This document shows, in pieces, positions 17,396-27,258 of a stretch of DNA of 64,000 bases. The notes beneath the pieces are model-generated. The model saw nothing but the letters and a program-made list of their open reading frames with translations. It was not told where the DNA came from and did no database searches. The DNA comes from Streptomyces bicolor (lineage in GTDB: Bacteria; Actinomycetota; Actinomycetes; Streptomycetales; Streptomycetaceae). The stretch spans positions 372,001 to 436,000 of the forward strand of contig NZ_JOFS01000009.1 of NCBI RefSeq assembly GCF_000719285.1, given 5' to 3'. Within the stretch, counting starts at the first letter, position 1; every line of letters begins with the position of its first letter. The position numbers and the translations under genes are program-made.

Positions 17396-19300
17396 GTGGC
17401 AGGACGGATCAACGACGAGGACGTGAAAGCGGTACGGGACGCGGTCCCGATCGACGCCGTGGTGTCCGAGTACCTCCAGCTGCGGGGCGCGGGCGGGGGC
17501 AACCTCAAGGGGCTCTGCCCGTTCCACGACGAGAAGTCGCCGTCGTTCCAGGTCAGCCCGAGCAAGGGGCTCTTCCACTGCTTCGGCTGCCAGGAGGGCG
17601 GCGACACCATCACGTTCGTGATGAAGGTCGACCACCTCTCCTTCTCCGAGGCGGTCGAGCGGCTCGCCGCGCAGGCCGGCATCACCCTGCGCTACGAGGA
17701 GGGCGGCTACAACCCCTCCCACCAGCGCGGCGAACGCATCCGCCTGGTCGAGGCCCACAAGATCGCCGCCGAGTGGTACGCCGAGCAGCTCGCGACCAGC
17801 CCCGAGGCCGACACCGGCCGCATCTTCCTCGCCGAGCGCGGCTTCGACCAGGCCGCCGCCGTGCACTTCGGCGTCGGCTACAGCCCCCAGGGCTGGGACC
17901 ACCTCACCCGCTTCCTGCGCGGAAAGGGCTTCTCCGACAAGGAACTGCTCCTGTCCGGGCTGTCGCAGGAGGGCCGCCGGGGGCCCATCGACCGCTTCCG
18001 GGGCCGGCTGATGTGGCCGATCCGCGACATCGGCGGTGACGTGGTCGGCTTCGGCGCCCGCAAGCTGTACGAGGCGGACAACGGCCCGAAGTACCTCAAC
18101 ACCCCCGACACGGCGATCTACAAGAAGTCCCAGGTCCTCTACGGCATCGACCTCGCCAAGAAGGACATCGCCAAGGCATCCCGCGCGGTCGTCGTCGAGG
18201 GCTACACGGACGTCATGGCCTGCCACCTCGCCGGGGTCACCACGGCCATCGCGACCTGCGGCACGGCCTTCGGCGGCGACCACATCAAGATCCTCCGCCG
18301 ACTGCTGATGGACAACGGCTCGGCCCGCGTGATCTTCACCTTCGACGGCGACGCGGCGGGCCAGAAGGCGGCCCTGCGCGCCTTCGAGGACGACCAGAAG
18401 TTCGCCGCCGAGACGTACATCGCGATCGCGCCGGACGGCATGGACCCCTGCGAACTGCGCCTGGCGAAGGGCGACGAGGCGGTCGCCGACCTGGTCGAAC
18501 CGCGCACCCCGCTCTTCGAGTTCGCACTGCGCCAGATCGTCGTCCGCTACGACCTCGACACCCCGGCGGGCCGCGCGGCGGCGCTGGACGAGGCGGCGCC
18601 CATCGTCGCCCGCATCAAGAACAGCGGCGCCCAGCACGAGGTGGCCGTCCAGCTCGCGGGCATGCTCGGCATCCTCGACACCCAGTTCGTCGTCAAGCGG
18701 GTGGCACAGCTGGCGCGTTGGGCGCGGGACCGGGGCGGCAGGGGCGGGGCACCGACGAACCGAGGCCCGCAGCAGCAGTACGACGCCGCCCCGGTGTCCC
18801 GGCCGTCGGGCCCGGCCCTGACCCTGCGCAACCCCGTCTACGCCACGGAACGCGAGCTGCTGAAACTCGCCCTCCAGCGCCCCGAGTTGGTCTCCCCGGC
18901 GTTCGACGCGTACGGCGTCGACGAGTTCACCGCCGCGCCCTACGCCGCCGTACGCCAGGCCATCCTGGACGCGGGCGGCGCCGAGTACGGCGTCCAGGAC
19001 CCGCAGGAGTACGTGGTCCGGGTCCGTGAGGCGGCCCCCGACGACCAGGTGCGCGCGATGGTCACGGAGCTGGCGGTCGAGGCGATCATGCGCAGGACCG
19101 TCGACGAGAACTACGCGGGCGACCAACTGGTCACCGTCCGCCGCCGCGCGGTGGAACGCCGCATCCGCGACATCCAGAGCCAGTTGACCCGCCTCGGCGC
19201 GGGCGGCGACCCGGCCCAACTCGCCGCCGTACAGAACGAGCTGTGGGTGTTGCAGCAGTACGACCAGGCATTGCGGGAGCGCGGCGCGGCGGCGCTCTGA
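17396..19300 (+). CDS. dnaG: DNA primase
   Basis: A 634-residue bacterial primase that makes RNA primers for replication. The CHC2 zinc-binding domain is complete: Cys41, His44, Cys62 and Cys65. The TOPRIM catalytic core follows, with 'VVEGYTDVMACHLAG' and 'FTFDGDAAGQKAALRA', and the C-terminal helicase-binding region ends the protein. The GTG start lies 39 bp after the reductase gene. The sigma-factor gene hrdA-type follows, a small remnant of the primase-sigma gene neighbourhood common in bacteria. Confidence 0.97.
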   Translation: MAGRINDEDVKAVRDAVPIDAVVSEYLQLRGAGGGNLKGLCPFHDEKSPSFQVSPSKGLFHCFGCQEGGDTITFVMKVDHLSFSEAVERLAAQAGITLRYEEGGYNPSHQRGERIRLVEAHKIAAEWYAEQLATSPEADTGRIFLAERGFDQAAAVHFGVGYSPQGWDHLTRFLRGKGFSDKELLLSGLSQEGRRGPIDRFRGRLMWPIRDIGGDVVGFGARKLYEADNGPKYLNTPDTAIYKKSQVLYGIDLAKKDIAKASRAVVVEGYTDVMACHLAGVTTAIATCGTAFGGDHIKILRRLLMDNGSARVIFTFDGDAAGQKAALRAFEDDQKFAAETYIAIAPDGMDPCELRLAKGDEAVADLVEPRTPLFEFALRQIVVRYDLDTPAGRAAALDEAAPIVARIKNSGAQHEVAVQLAGMLGILDTQFVVKRVAQLARWARDRGGRGGAPTNRGPQQQYDAAPVSRPSGPALTLRNPVYATERELLKLALQRPELVSPAFDAYGVDEFTAAPYAAVRQAILDAGGAEYGVQDPQEYVVRVREAAPDDQVRAMVTELAVEAIMRRTVDENYAGDQLVTVRRRAVERRIRDIQSQLTRLGAGGDPAQLAAVQNELWVLQQYDQALRERGAAAL

Positions 19301-19576
19301 GAGATACGCGGGGATTTGCGTACGGCTGGGTAACCGCGCGGTCACGGACCGGACGCAAAAAGTCACCGCACGCCCCTCGTGGCGGCGATGTGTCGTACTC
19401 CACACTGGGTTCCGGTGCCTGAGTCCTCGGAGCGCGGCCGACCCGTCCCTCGCGGGTCCCACACCCCCGCGGTTCCGCTCATCGCGTACGGGACGGACAG
19501 CGGCGAGGCCGCCGACTCCGCCCTCGAAGCAGCGCTGCCGTATGCCTCGGCAGCGATCATCCTGGAGGTCGCCCCC

Positions 19577-20722
19577 GTGCAGACCCAGACCCTCGCACAG
19601 ACCGACAGCAGTACGGACGGCACGGAGCCGGACGCCGACGTTCTGGTCGCGGTGCCGCCGCAGAACCGTGTCGTGCACCACCCCGAGGCGGAGCCGGAGG
19701 CCCCGCCCGAGCCGGCGGAACCGCCCGCCGAGGCGCTGGACGCCGACGCCGCCGAAACCGCCGAGCCGGTCGAAGCGCCGCTGCCGGCCCGGAGCCGCGC
19801 CGACACCAGCGGCCCCTCCTCGGACCTCTTCCGCCAGTACCTGCGGGAGATCGGCCGCATCCCCCTCCTCACCGCGGCCGAGGAGGTCGAACTCGCCCGC
19901 CGCGTCGAGGCCGGCCTGTTCGCCGAGGAGAAACTGGGCAGCACGCCCGACCTGGAGACCCGGCTCGCCCTCGACCTGGACCGACTGGTCGTCATGGGCC
20001 GGATGGCCAAACGGCGCCTGATCGAGGCGAACCTGCGGCTGGTGGTCTCCGTGGCGAAGAGGTACGTCGGCCGTGGGCTGACCATGCTCGACCTCGTCCA
20101 GGAGGGGAACCTCGGCCTGATCCGGGCCGTCGAGAAGTTCGACTACGCCCGCGGCTACAAGTTCTCGACGTACGCCACCTGGTGGATCCGCCAGGCCATG
20201 TCCCGCGCCCTCGCCGACCAGGCGCGCACCATCCGAGTGCCGGTCCACGTCGTCGAGTTGATCAACCGGGTGGTCCGCGTCCAGCGCCGCATGCTGCAGG
20301 AACGCGGCTACGAACCGACGCCGGAAGAGGTCGCGGCCCACCTCGACCTGCCGCCCGAGCGGGTCAGCGAGGTCCTGCGCCTGGCCCAGGAACCGGTGTC
20401 GCTGCATGCGCCGGTGGGCGAGGAGGACGACGTGGCGCTGGGCGACCTGATCGAGGACGGCGACGCGACATCGCCGGTGGAATCGGCGGCGTTCCTGCTT
20501 CTCAGGGAGCACCTGGAGGCGGTCCTCTCCACCCTCGGCGAACGCGAACGCAAGGTGGTCCAACTCCGGTACGGCCTGGCGGACGGCCGCCCGCGCACGC
20601 TGGAGGAGATAGGCCGCATCTTCGGGGTGACGCGGGAGCGCATCAGGCAGATCGAGTCGAAGACCCTGAACAAGCTGCGGGACCATGCATTTGCGGATCA
20701 GCTGAGGGGTTACCTGGACTGA
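19577..20722 (+). CDS. hrdA: RNA polymerase principal-like sigma factor, HrdA type
   Basis: A 381-residue group 1/2 sigma-70 factor. After an acidic/Pro-rich N-terminus come region 1.2 ('[21 protein letters not shown]'-type start), region 2 ('[20 protein letters not shown]', '[31 protein letters not shown]'), region 3, and region 4 with the helix-turn-helix '[20 protein letters not shown]'. I chose the GTG at 19577 (MQTQTL...) because of the GGAGG eight bases upstream; the frame stays open back to 19379. HrdA is a non-essential principal-like sigma of streptomycetes that is encoded near dnaG. The name rests on this context and on the sequence type; HrdB/HrdD are alternatives. Confidence 0.87.
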   Translation: MQTQTLAQTDSSTDGTEPDADVLVAVPPQNRVVHHPEAEPEAPPEPAEPPAEALDADAAETAEPVEAPLPARSRADTSGPSSDLFRQYLREIGRIPLLTAAEEVELARRVEAGLFAEEKLGSTPDLETRLALDLDRLVVMGRMAKRRLIEANLRLVVSVAKRYVGRGLTMLDLVQEGNLGLIRAVEKFDYARGYKFSTYATWWIRQAMSRALADQARTIRVPVHVVELINRVVRVQRRMLQERGYEPTPEEVAAHLDLPPERVSEVLRLAQEPVSLHAPVGEEDDVALGDLIEDGDATSPVESAAFLLLREHLEAVLSTLGERERKVVQLRYGLADGRPRTLEEIGRIFGVTRERIRQIESKTLNKLRDHAFADQLRGYLD

Positions 20723-20774
20723 CGCCGTCTGCGGGCCGGTGGGGGCGCGACCAGCCACAACGGTCCCGCAGCCG

Positions 20775-22703
20775 TCAGTCCACCTCCGCCACCGCCTGCG
20801 CGAACTGCGCCTTGTACAACCGCGCATAGGCCCCGTCGGCCGCCAACAACTCCCCGTGCGCGCCCTGTTCCACGATCGAGCCGTTCTCCATCACCAGGAT
20901 CGTGTCCGCGTCCCGGATGGTCGACAACCGGTGTGCGATGACGAACGACGTACGCCCGTGTGCCAACTTCGCCATGGCCTTCTGGATCAGCACCTCGGTC
21001 CGCGTGTCCACGGAACTCGTCGCCTCGTCCAGCACCAGGATCACCGGATCGGACAGGAAAGCCCGCGCGATCGTGATCAGCTGCTTCTCGCCCGCGCTGA
21101 CCCCGCTGCCCTCGTCGTCGATCACCGTGTCGTACCCCTCGGGCAGCGTACGGATGAACCGGTCCGCGTGAGCCGCCCGCGCCGCCTCCTCGATCTCGCC
21201 CCGCGTGACCTCCCGAGCCGCCCCGTACGCGATGTTCTCGGCGATCGTGCCGCCGAACAGCCACGTGTCCTGCAGCACCATTCCGATCCCGGCCCGCAGT
21301 TCGTCCCGGGACATACGGGAGATGTCGACCCCGTCGAGGGTGATCCGCCCGGACGACACGTCGTAGAACCGCATCAGCAGGTTCACCAGCGTCGTCTTGC
21401 CCGCGCCCGTCGGCCCGACGATCGCGACCGTGTGCCCGGGCTCCACCGTCAGCGAAAGGTCCTCGATCAGCGGCTTCTCGGGGTCGTACCGGAAGGAGAC
21501 CTGCTCCAGCGCCACCCGGCCCCGAAGCTCCTCCGGCCGCACTCCCGGCACCGGATCCGCATCCTGCTCCTCCGCGTCCAGCAGCTCGAAGATCCGCTCG
21601 GCCGAGGCGACACCCGACTGCACGAGGTTCGCCATCGACGCGACCTGCGTCAACGGCATCGAGAACTGCCGCGAGTACTGGATGAAGGCCTGCACGTCAC
21701 CGATGGACAAGGACCCCGACGCGACCCGCAGACCGCCGACCACCGCGACCAGGACGTAGTTGATGTTCGACACGAACAGCATCAGCGGCTGCATCACACC
21801 GCTGTTGAACTGCGCCTTGAAGCCCGCCTCGTACAGGGCGTCGTTCTGCTCGGCGAACTGCTTCGCCGACTCCTCCTGCCGCCCGAACACCTTCACCAGG
21901 GTGTGCCCGGTGTACATCTCCTCGACATGCGCGTTGAGCTTGCCCGTGGACCGCCACTGCTGCACGAAGTGCGGCTGCGACCGCTTGCCCACGCGCGTGG
22001 CGACGAAGAAGGACAGCGGTACGGTCACCAGCGCGACCAGCGCCAGCAGCCACGACACCCAGAACATCATCGCCAGCACGCCGATGATGGTGAGGACCGA
22101 GTTGATGAGCTGGCCCATCGACTGCTGGAGCGTCTGCCCGATGTTGTCGATGTCGTTGGTCGCCCGGGACAGCACCTCACCGCGCCGGCTCCTGTCGAAG
22201 TACGACAGCGGCAGCCGCGACAGCTTCACCTGGACGTCCTCGCGCATCCGGTACATGGTCCGGTTGACGGCCCGGTTCACCAGCCGCGTCGCCACCGCCA
22301 TCAGCAGCCCGGCGACGACGAACACGACGAGCGCGAAGAGCAGTACGTTCCCCACCGCGCCGAAGTCGATGCCCTGCCCCGGCGTGAAGTCCGTGCTGCG
22401 GAGCATGTCGGCGATCTCGCTGTCGCCGCGCTCCCGCATCGCCGCGAGAACCTGCTCCTTGGTCATCCCGGACTCGAACTGCCGCCCGACGATACCGGCG
22501 AAGACCAGGTCGGTGGCCTCACCGAGGATCTTCGGCCCGGCGACCGACAGACCCACGCTCACGACCACGCAGAACAGCAGCGCGTAGATGGTCAGCCGCT
22601 CGGGCTTGAACTGCGCGACGAGCCGCCTGCCCGACACCTTGAAGTCCAGCGAGCGGTGATCCGGACCGGTCCCGGCCATCATCCGCCCCATCGGCCCGGC
22701 CAT
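20775..22703 (-). CDS. ABC transporter, ATP-binding/permease subunit B (exporter)
   Basis: A 642-residue type IV ABC exporter half: about six transmembrane helices in the first 380 residues, then a nucleotide-binding domain with Walker A 'IVGPTGAGKTTLVNLL', signature 'GSGVSAGEKQLITIARA', Walker B 'VILVLDEATSSVD' and the His loop 'VIAHRLSTI'. The signature reads VSAGE rather than LSGGQ. The start codon overlaps the stop of the upstream ABC gene (ATGA), so the two are translationally coupled and probably form a heterodimer of the multidrug/lipid exporter type (MsbA/BmrCD-like). Confidence 0.92.
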   Translation of the reverse strand: MAGPMGRMMAGTGPDHRSLDFKVSGRRLVAQFKPERLTIYALLFCVVVSVGLSVAGPKILGEATDLVFAGIVGRQFESGMTKEQVLAAMRERGDSEIADMLRSTDFTPGQGIDFGAVGNVLLFALVVFVVAGLLMAVATRLVNRAVNRTMYRMREDVQVKLSRLPLSYFDRSRRGEVLSRATNDIDNIGQTLQQSMGQLINSVLTIIGVLAMMFWVSWLLALVALVTVPLSFFVATRVGKRSQPHFVQQWRSTGKLNAHVEEMYTGHTLVKVFGRQEESAKQFAEQNDALYEAGFKAQFNSGVMQPLMLFVSNINYVLVAVVGGLRVASGSLSIGDVQAFIQYSRQFSMPLTQVASMANLVQSGVASAERIFELLDAEEQDADPVPGVRPEELRGRVALEQVSFRYDPEKPLIEDLSLTVEPGHTVAIVGPTGAGKTTLVNLLMRFYDVSSGRITLDGVDISRMSRDELRAGIGMVLQDTWLFGGTIAENIAYGAAREVTRGEIEEAARAAHADRFIRTLPEGYDTVIDDEGSGVSAGEKQLITIARAFLSDPVILVLDEATSSVDTRTEVLIQKAMAKLAHGRTSFVIAHRLSTIRDADTILVMENGSIVEQGAHGELLAADGAYARLYKAQFAQAVAEVD

Positions 22704-24436
22704 CAGGCAGCCTCCGCTTCCGTCAGCTGGGAGAGCACGATCTCCCGGTACGTCTCGTTGTCCGCCATCAGCTCGTGGTGCCGGCCCGCGCCGACGACCC
22801 GCCCCTCGTCGAGCACGACGATCCGGTCGGCGTCCCGGATGGTCGCCACCCGCTGGGCGACGATGACGACGGTCGCCTCGGCGGTCTCCCGGCCCAGTGC
22901 CGCACGCAGCGCCGCGTCCGTCGCGTAGTCGAGGGCGGAGAAGGAGTCGTCGAAGAGATAGATCTCCGGGCGCTGCACGAGCGTCCGCGCGATGGCGAGG
23001 CGCTGCCGCTGACCGCCCGACACATTCGTGCCGCCCTGGGCGATGGGGGCGTCGATCCCACCCTCCAGCCGCTCCACGAACTCCTTGGCCTGCGCCACCT
23101 CCAGCGCGTGCCACAGTTCCTCGTCCGTCGCGTCCGGGTTGCCGTAGCGCAGGTTCGTCGCCACCGTCCCCGCGAACAGGTACGGCTTCTGCGGCACGAG
23201 GCCGACCGTCCTGGCCAGCAGCTGGGGGTCGATGGCCGCGACGTCCTCCCCGTCCACGAGCACCTGCCCGTCGGTCGCGTCGAAGAGGCGGGGGACCAGC
23301 CCCAGCAGCGTCGACTTGCCGCTGCCCGTCGAGCCGATCACGGCGGTCACCTCACCGGGCCTGGCCACCAGGTCGATCGCCTTCAGCACCGGCTCCTCGG
23401 CACCCGGGTAGCGGAATCCGGCGCCCCGGATCTCCAGGTGACCGTGCCGGCGCAGCTCCCGCACCGGCGCGGTCGGCGGGACCACGCTCGACGACGTGTC
23501 CAGGACCTCCTGGATGCGCTCGGCGCACACCTCCGCGCGCGGCACCATCATGAACATGAAGGTGGCCATCATCACGGACATCACGATCTGCATCAGATAG
23601 GCGAGGAACGCGGTCAGGTCACCGATCTGCATCCCGCCGCTGTCGATCCGGTGGGCCCCGAACCAGACCACCGCGATGGACGACAGGTTCACCACCGTCA
23701 TGACGATCGGGAACATCAGCGCGAGCAGATTGCCGGTGCCCATCGCCATGTCGGTGAGCTCGACGTTCGCCTTCCTGAAGCGCTGCTGCTCGTACTCGTC
23801 GCGCACGAAGGCGCGGATCACCCGGTTGCCGGTGATCTGCTCGCGCAGCACCCGGTTCACCGTGTCGAGGCGCTCCTGCATCGTCCGGAACAGCGGCCGC
23901 AGCCGCCGCACGATCAAGGTCACGCTGATACCGAGCACGGGCACCACCGCGACCAGCACCGCGGACAGGGGCACGTCGAGGCCGAGGGCCAGCACGATGC
24001 CGCCCACGCACATGATCGGCGCCGACACCATCAGCGTGAACGTCATCAGCGCCAGCATCTGCACCTGCTGGACGTCATTGGTCGTACGGGTGATCAGAGA
24101 CGGCGCGCCGAAGTGCCCGACCTCACGCGCCGAGAACGACTGCACCCGGTCGAACACGGCCGCCCGCACGTCCCGCCCGAGCGCCGCGGCGGTCCGGGCG
24201 CCGTAGTACACGGCACCGATGTTGCACACGACCTGTACCAGCGAGATGCCGATCATCAGGGCGCCGTAGGTGAGGATGTAGCCGGTGTCGCCGTTGACGA
24301 CGCCCGTGTCGATGATGTCCGCGTTCAGCGTGGGCAGGTAGAGGGTGGCGCAGGTCTGCAGGAACTGCAGCAGCACCAGCCAGGCGATGGGTTTTCGGTA
24401 GGGCCTGAGGTAGGTCCGCAGAAGTCGTATGAGCAC
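22703..24436 (-). CDS. ABC transporter, ATP-binding/permease subunit A (exporter)
   Basis: A 577-residue ABC exporter half with an N-terminal transmembrane domain (six helices to about residue 310) and a C-terminal nucleotide-binding domain: Walker A 'VIGSTGSGKSTLLGLV', signature 'GGTNVSGGQRQRLAIART' and a Walker B segment 'EIYLFDDSFSALD' in which the catalytic glutamate position after DD is replaced by Asp-Ser. Such a degenerate site is usual for one half of heterodimeric exporters, with the canonical site supplied by the downstream partner. The substrate is unknown. Confidence 0.92.
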   Translation of the reverse strand: MLIRLLRTYLRPYRKPIAWLVLLQFLQTCATLYLPTLNADIIDTGVVNGDTGYILTYGALMIGISLVQVVCNIGAVYYGARTAAALGRDVRAAVFDRVQSFSAREVGHFGAPSLITRTTNDVQQVQMLALMTFTLMVSAPIMCVGGIVLALGLDVPLSAVLVAVVPVLGISVTLIVRRLRPLFRTMQERLDTVNRVLREQITGNRVIRAFVRDEYEQQRFRKANVELTDMAMGTGNLLALMFPIVMTVVNLSSIAVVWFGAHRIDSGGMQIGDLTAFLAYLMQIVMSVMMATFMFMMVPRAEVCAERIQEVLDTSSSVVPPTAPVRELRRHGHLEIRGAGFRYPGAEEPVLKAIDLVARPGEVTAVIGSTGSGKSTLLGLVPRLFDATDGQVLVDGEDVAAIDPQLLARTVGLVPQKPYLFAGTVATNLRYGNPDATDEELWHALEVAQAKEFVERLEGGIDAPIAQGGTNVSGGQRQRLAIARTLVQRPEIYLFDDSFSALDYATDAALRAALGRETAEATVVIVAQRVATIRDADRIVVLDEGRVVGAGRHHELMADNETYREIVLSQLTEAEAA

Positions 24437-24597
24437 GCTGCTTCTCTCGGAGTCGACGGCAGGGCTATTGGTTGCCCTTGGCCCCTATCGTCGAACACTC
24501 CACCCGCGTTACCTCAACCGATTAAGCCGTCAGCGGTGCTCCGTACGGCCTTCCGGGTTCGGTTCCTACCGGACCCTTACGTTCCGCCGGACGTGTC

Positions 24598-26049
24598 CTA
24601 CGGCCGGAACGCCCCGGGATGCGTCTGATCCCGCACCGACACGAACTGCTGCCGGACCGCCTGACCCACCGCCAGCTCCTCGCCGGGGTCCAGGACCTGC
24701 GCGGCCGCGCCCTGCCAGACGGGCGGGGTGCGCGGGTCGAGGGTGCCCTGTGAGACACCGAGCGCCCAGGCGGCCTGCCGGGCGGCGCCGATCGCCGCGT
24801 AGTCCGCGGGCTGCGGTACGACGACCTGCGCCCCGAACAGCGCGGGCGCCGCCGTCTGCACGGCCGGCAGCTCGGCGACCGCCCCGAGCAGGAAGATCCG
24901 CCGCACCTCGACACCCCGGCCGCGCAGCACGTCGAGCGCGTCCGCGAGCCCGCACAGCATGCCCTCGAACGCCGCCCGCGCCAGGTGCTCCGGCTTCATC
25001 GACTCCCGCCGAAGCCCGGCCAGCGTGCCCGCGGTGTGCGGCAGATTCGGCGTCCGCTCACCCTCCAGATAGGGCAGCAGCACTAGCCCATGAGCCCCCG
25101 GCGTCGACTTCATCGCCAGCTCGGACAGGCTCTCCAGGTCGGACACGCCAAGGAGTTCCGCGGTGCCGCGCAGGGTGCGCACGGCGTTGAGGGTGGTGAC
25201 GACCGGCAGGTGCATGCCGGTCGCGTCGGCCAGGGAGGTGATCATCCCGGAGCTGTCGACGAGCGCCTCGGGGTGCACGGCCATCACCGACCCGGACGCG
25301 CCGAGCGACACGACGGCGTCCCCGAGCCCGATGCCGAGCCCGAAGGCGGCGGACATGGTCTCGCCGGTCCCCGCGGAGATCAACAGCCCCTCCGGCGTCG
25401 TACCGGCCGCATCCGCCGGCCCGATCACCTCGGGGAGCATGGCCTGGTGGCCGAGCGCCAGCTCGACGAGATCGGAGCGGTAGGCGCCGGTCGCCGCCGA
25501 CCAGTACCCGGTGCCGGAGGCGCCGCCCCGGTCTGTGGTCCTTCTCACGGGCCGGCCGAGCAGCTGCCACACCAGCCAGTCGTGTGCCTGCATGAGGACG
25601 GCGGCGCGCACGGCGTTCTCCGGCTCGGTCTTGGCGAGCCAGCGCAGCTTGGTCACCGGCTGCGCGGCCTGCGGCACACACCCCACGGCCTGCGCCCACG
25701 CCTCGCGTCCGCCCAGCGCGTCGATCAGGTCCGCCGCCGCGACCTGCGCACGCTTGTCACCCCCGACCATCGCCGGGCGCACGGTGTTGCCCTGCGCGTC
25801 CAGCGGGACCACCGCGTTCTGCTGTGCCGACACCCCGATGGCCTGCACGCCCTCGAGTAGCCCGCCGCCGGCCGCCTCCCCGAGGGACAGCAGCCAGGCC
25901 TGCGGGTCGACGTCGGAGGGGCGGGCGCCGTCCGGCGATTCCACCGGGTGCGGGGCGTACCCCTGCCTGAGCACGGCGCCTGTGTCCGTGTCGCAGACGA
26001 CGATGCGAGTGAAATCGGGCGAACTGTCCAGCCCGGCGACTATCCCCAT
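24598..26049 (-). CDS. xylB: FGGY-family carbohydrate kinase, xylulokinase type
   Basis: A 483-residue sugar kinase. N-terminal 'VAGLDSSPDFTRIVVCDTDTG' forms the phosphate loop, and the C-terminal FGGY domain contains 'FGLGIGLGDAVVSLGASGSVMAV' and 'LPYLEGERTPNLPHTAGTLAGL', typical of xylulokinase-like members. It would phosphorylate D-xylulose or a related ketose with ATP. No xylose isomerase or transporter genes adjoin, so the substrate is a family-level guess. Confidence 0.83.
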   Translation of the reverse strand: MGIVAGLDSSPDFTRIVVCDTDTGAVLRQGYAPHPVESPDGARPSDVDPQAWLLSLGEAAGGGLLEGVQAIGVSAQQNAVVPLDAQGNTVRPAMVGGDKRAQVAAADLIDALGGREAWAQAVGCVPQAAQPVTKLRWLAKTEPENAVRAAVLMQAHDWLVWQLLGRPVRRTTDRGGASGTGYWSAATGAYRSDLVELALGHQAMLPEVIGPADAAGTTPEGLLISAGTGETMSAAFGLGIGLGDAVVSLGASGSVMAVHPEALVDSSGMITSLADATGMHLPVVTTLNAVRTLRGTAELLGVSDLESLSELAMKSTPGAHGLVLLPYLEGERTPNLPHTAGTLAGLRRESMKPEHLARAAFEGMLCGLADALDVLRGRGVEVRRIFLLGAVAELPAVQTAAPALFGAQVVVPQPADYAAIGAARQAAWALGVSQGTLDPRTPPVWQGAAAQVLDPGEELAVGQAVRQQFVSVRDQTHPGAFRP

Positions 26050-26234
26050 GCCTCAAATTCTGCCGTAGCGCTGCGCTTGCTCGGGCCATGAGCGCCGTAG
26101 GGGTGCGTGTCTGGTTTCGGGCGCGGGTCGTGGGGGGCCGGTCGCGCACTTCCCCGCACCCCTGCGGCGATGCGGCTCCCGGCGCCAGGAGTGCCGGCGC
26201 AGTGCCGATGCACGAAGACCCGCTGAAGGTGCTG

Positions 26235-26543
26235 CTACGTGTTGCTCGTGCCCCAGTCGTCCTCCGCGCCGCCGTTGTGGGCGCTGCGTTCGCGCAGGCT
26301 GCGGACTCGGGCGGCCACCGACTCGGGGACTCGGTCGCCCACCTTCTCGCTGACCGTGTGGTAGGCCTTGCCCGCGAAGTGGCGGCTCTGCTGGGCCGCG
26401 GACTCCGCGGTGTTGCGGACCGCGGGGTTCTGGGAGATCTCCCGGGCGGTCTTCTTCAGCTGTTCGTAGCGCTCGCGTCCGGCGCGTGTGCCGAGGACGT
26501 AACCGACGGCGAGTCCGATCACGAACGTGATCCGGTAGCGCAT
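26235..26543 (-). CDS. YtxH-like small membrane protein
   Basis: A 102-residue protein beginning with a short transmembrane or amphipathic anchor 'MRYRITFVIGLAVGYVLGTRAGRERYEQLKK', the hallmark of the YtxH-like family, followed by a charged, helical, likely coiled-coil tail. Family members are stress-associated membrane proteins of unknown mechanism. The ATG at 26543 has AAGG nine bases upstream; a GTG three codons earlier is less likely. Confidence 0.78.
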   Translation of the reverse strand: MRYRITFVIGLAVGYVLGTRAGRERYEQLKKTAREISQNPAVRNTAESAAQQSRHFAGKAYHTVSEKVGDRVPESVAARVRSLRERSAHNGGAEDDWGTSNT

Positions 26544-26701
26544 GGCGGCCACCCTTCCCTTGCGTAGGTCCCTGGTGCGGCGTCGGTGCCGAGGGGAACC
26601 GATTGGCGGAGCACCCCCCTGCTTGCGCTAATGTATGTGTCGCAGCGAGCGCACGCCCCCTGGCGAATACCCAGGTAGGTACGTTCGATGCAACGAGGCA
26701 T

Positions 26702-26774
26702 TCCTCCGTAGCTCAATTGGCAGAGCAGCCGGCTGTTAACCGGCAGGTTACTGGTTCGAGTCCAGTCGGGGGAG
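26702..26774 (+). tRNA. tRNA-Asn (GTT), copy 1
   Basis: A 73-nt cloverleaf. The acceptor stem TCCTCCG pairs with CGGGGGA (one T-G pair), discriminator G. The anticodon stem CCGGC encloses the loop TGTTAAC with anticodon GTT, and the T arm is ACTGG/CCAGT with loop TTCGAGT. CCA is not encoded. It is followed after 5 bp by an identical copy. Confidence 0.97.
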
Positions 26775-26779
26775 CTCGG

Positions 26780-26852
26780 TCCTCCGTAGCTCAATTGGCA
26801 GAGCAGCCGGCTGTTAACCGGCAGGTTACTGGTTCGAGTCCAGTCGGGGGAG
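26780..26852 (+). tRNA. tRNA-Asn (GTT), copy 2
   Basis: The 73 nt are the same as in the copy at 26702-26774, separated from it by the 5-bp spacer CTCGG. The pair is one transcript ending at the terminator at 26864-26888. Confidence 0.97.
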
Positions 26853-26863
26853 CATGCTGAACG

Positions 26864-26888
26864 AGGACCCCACGCCGGGGTCCTTTTT
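26864..26888 (+). terminator. rho-independent terminator after the tRNA-Asn pair
   Basis: A perfect 8-bp stem AGGACCCC/GGGGTCCT with loop ACGCC and a following run of T (CTTTTTC), twelve bases after the second tRNA-Asn. Confidence 0.88.
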
Positions 26889-27033
26889 CATGTTCGTGTC
26901 CCTGCCGTGGGAACCGCGCAGGTCAAGGCGGAGTCCTTCAGGGCATGCGAAGTCGACCATACGAAGCAGGAGATCGTATGAGCGGCTATGCTGCGGCAGA
27001 CGGCGCGCACACTTGTACGCGACACGCCGCTAT

Positions 27034-27107
27034 GGGGCGGTAGCTCAGCCGGTTAGAGCAGCGGACTCATAATCCGTCGGCCGTGGGTTCGAGTCCCACC
27101 CGCCCCA
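27034..27107 (+). tRNA. tRNA with anticodon CAT (Met or Ile2), integration site
   Basis: A 74-nt cloverleaf: acceptor GGGGCGG/CCGCCCC, discriminator A, anticodon loop CTCATAA. CAT reads as elongator Met, or as Ile when the C is lysidinylated; the initiator type is excluded because the 1-72 pair is G-C. Sequence alone does not let me decide between Met and Ile2. The 3' end faces the integrase gene 150 bp away, so this is the likely attachment tRNA, left intact by insertion. Confidence 0.93.
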
Positions 27108-27147
27108 CACTCACCTCTCCCAGGAGAACCGTTTCTACCTGCGGAAA

Positions 27148-27195
27148 CGTATGAACGGGGGGCACCACTCCAAGGTGGTGCCCCCCGTTCATACG
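27148..27195. repeat. perfect 21-bp inverted repeat beside the tRNA
   Basis: Arms 27148-27168 and 27175-27195 are perfectly complementary across 21 bp, with a 6-base loop (TCCAAG). It starts 40 bp after the tRNA and lies 63 bp before the convergent integrase stop codon. It can act as a bidirectional terminator, although no T run follows on either strand, or as part of the attachment region. Confidence 0.9.
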
Positions 27196-27209
27196 TTCAG
27201 ACCAAGATC

Positions 27210-27249
27210 CAGGGGACACACAGGGGACACGGGGCCGGTTCAGGGGACA
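27210..27249. repeat. three CAGGGGACA direct repeats next to the integrase gene
   Basis: CAGGGGACA occurs exactly at 27210-27218, 27221-27229 and 27241-27249, i.e. with spacings of 11 and 20 bp, close to one and two helical turns. Location between the attachment tRNA and the integrase stop suggests arm-type integrase or excisionase binding sites. Confidence 0.6.
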
Positions 27250-27258
27250 GAGAGGCCC

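Noticed and set aside
26603..26860. Open frame with two copies of a repeated peptide (SVAQLAEQPAVNRQ)
   Set aside because: It is a translation of the two identical tRNA-Asn genes, not a protein gene.
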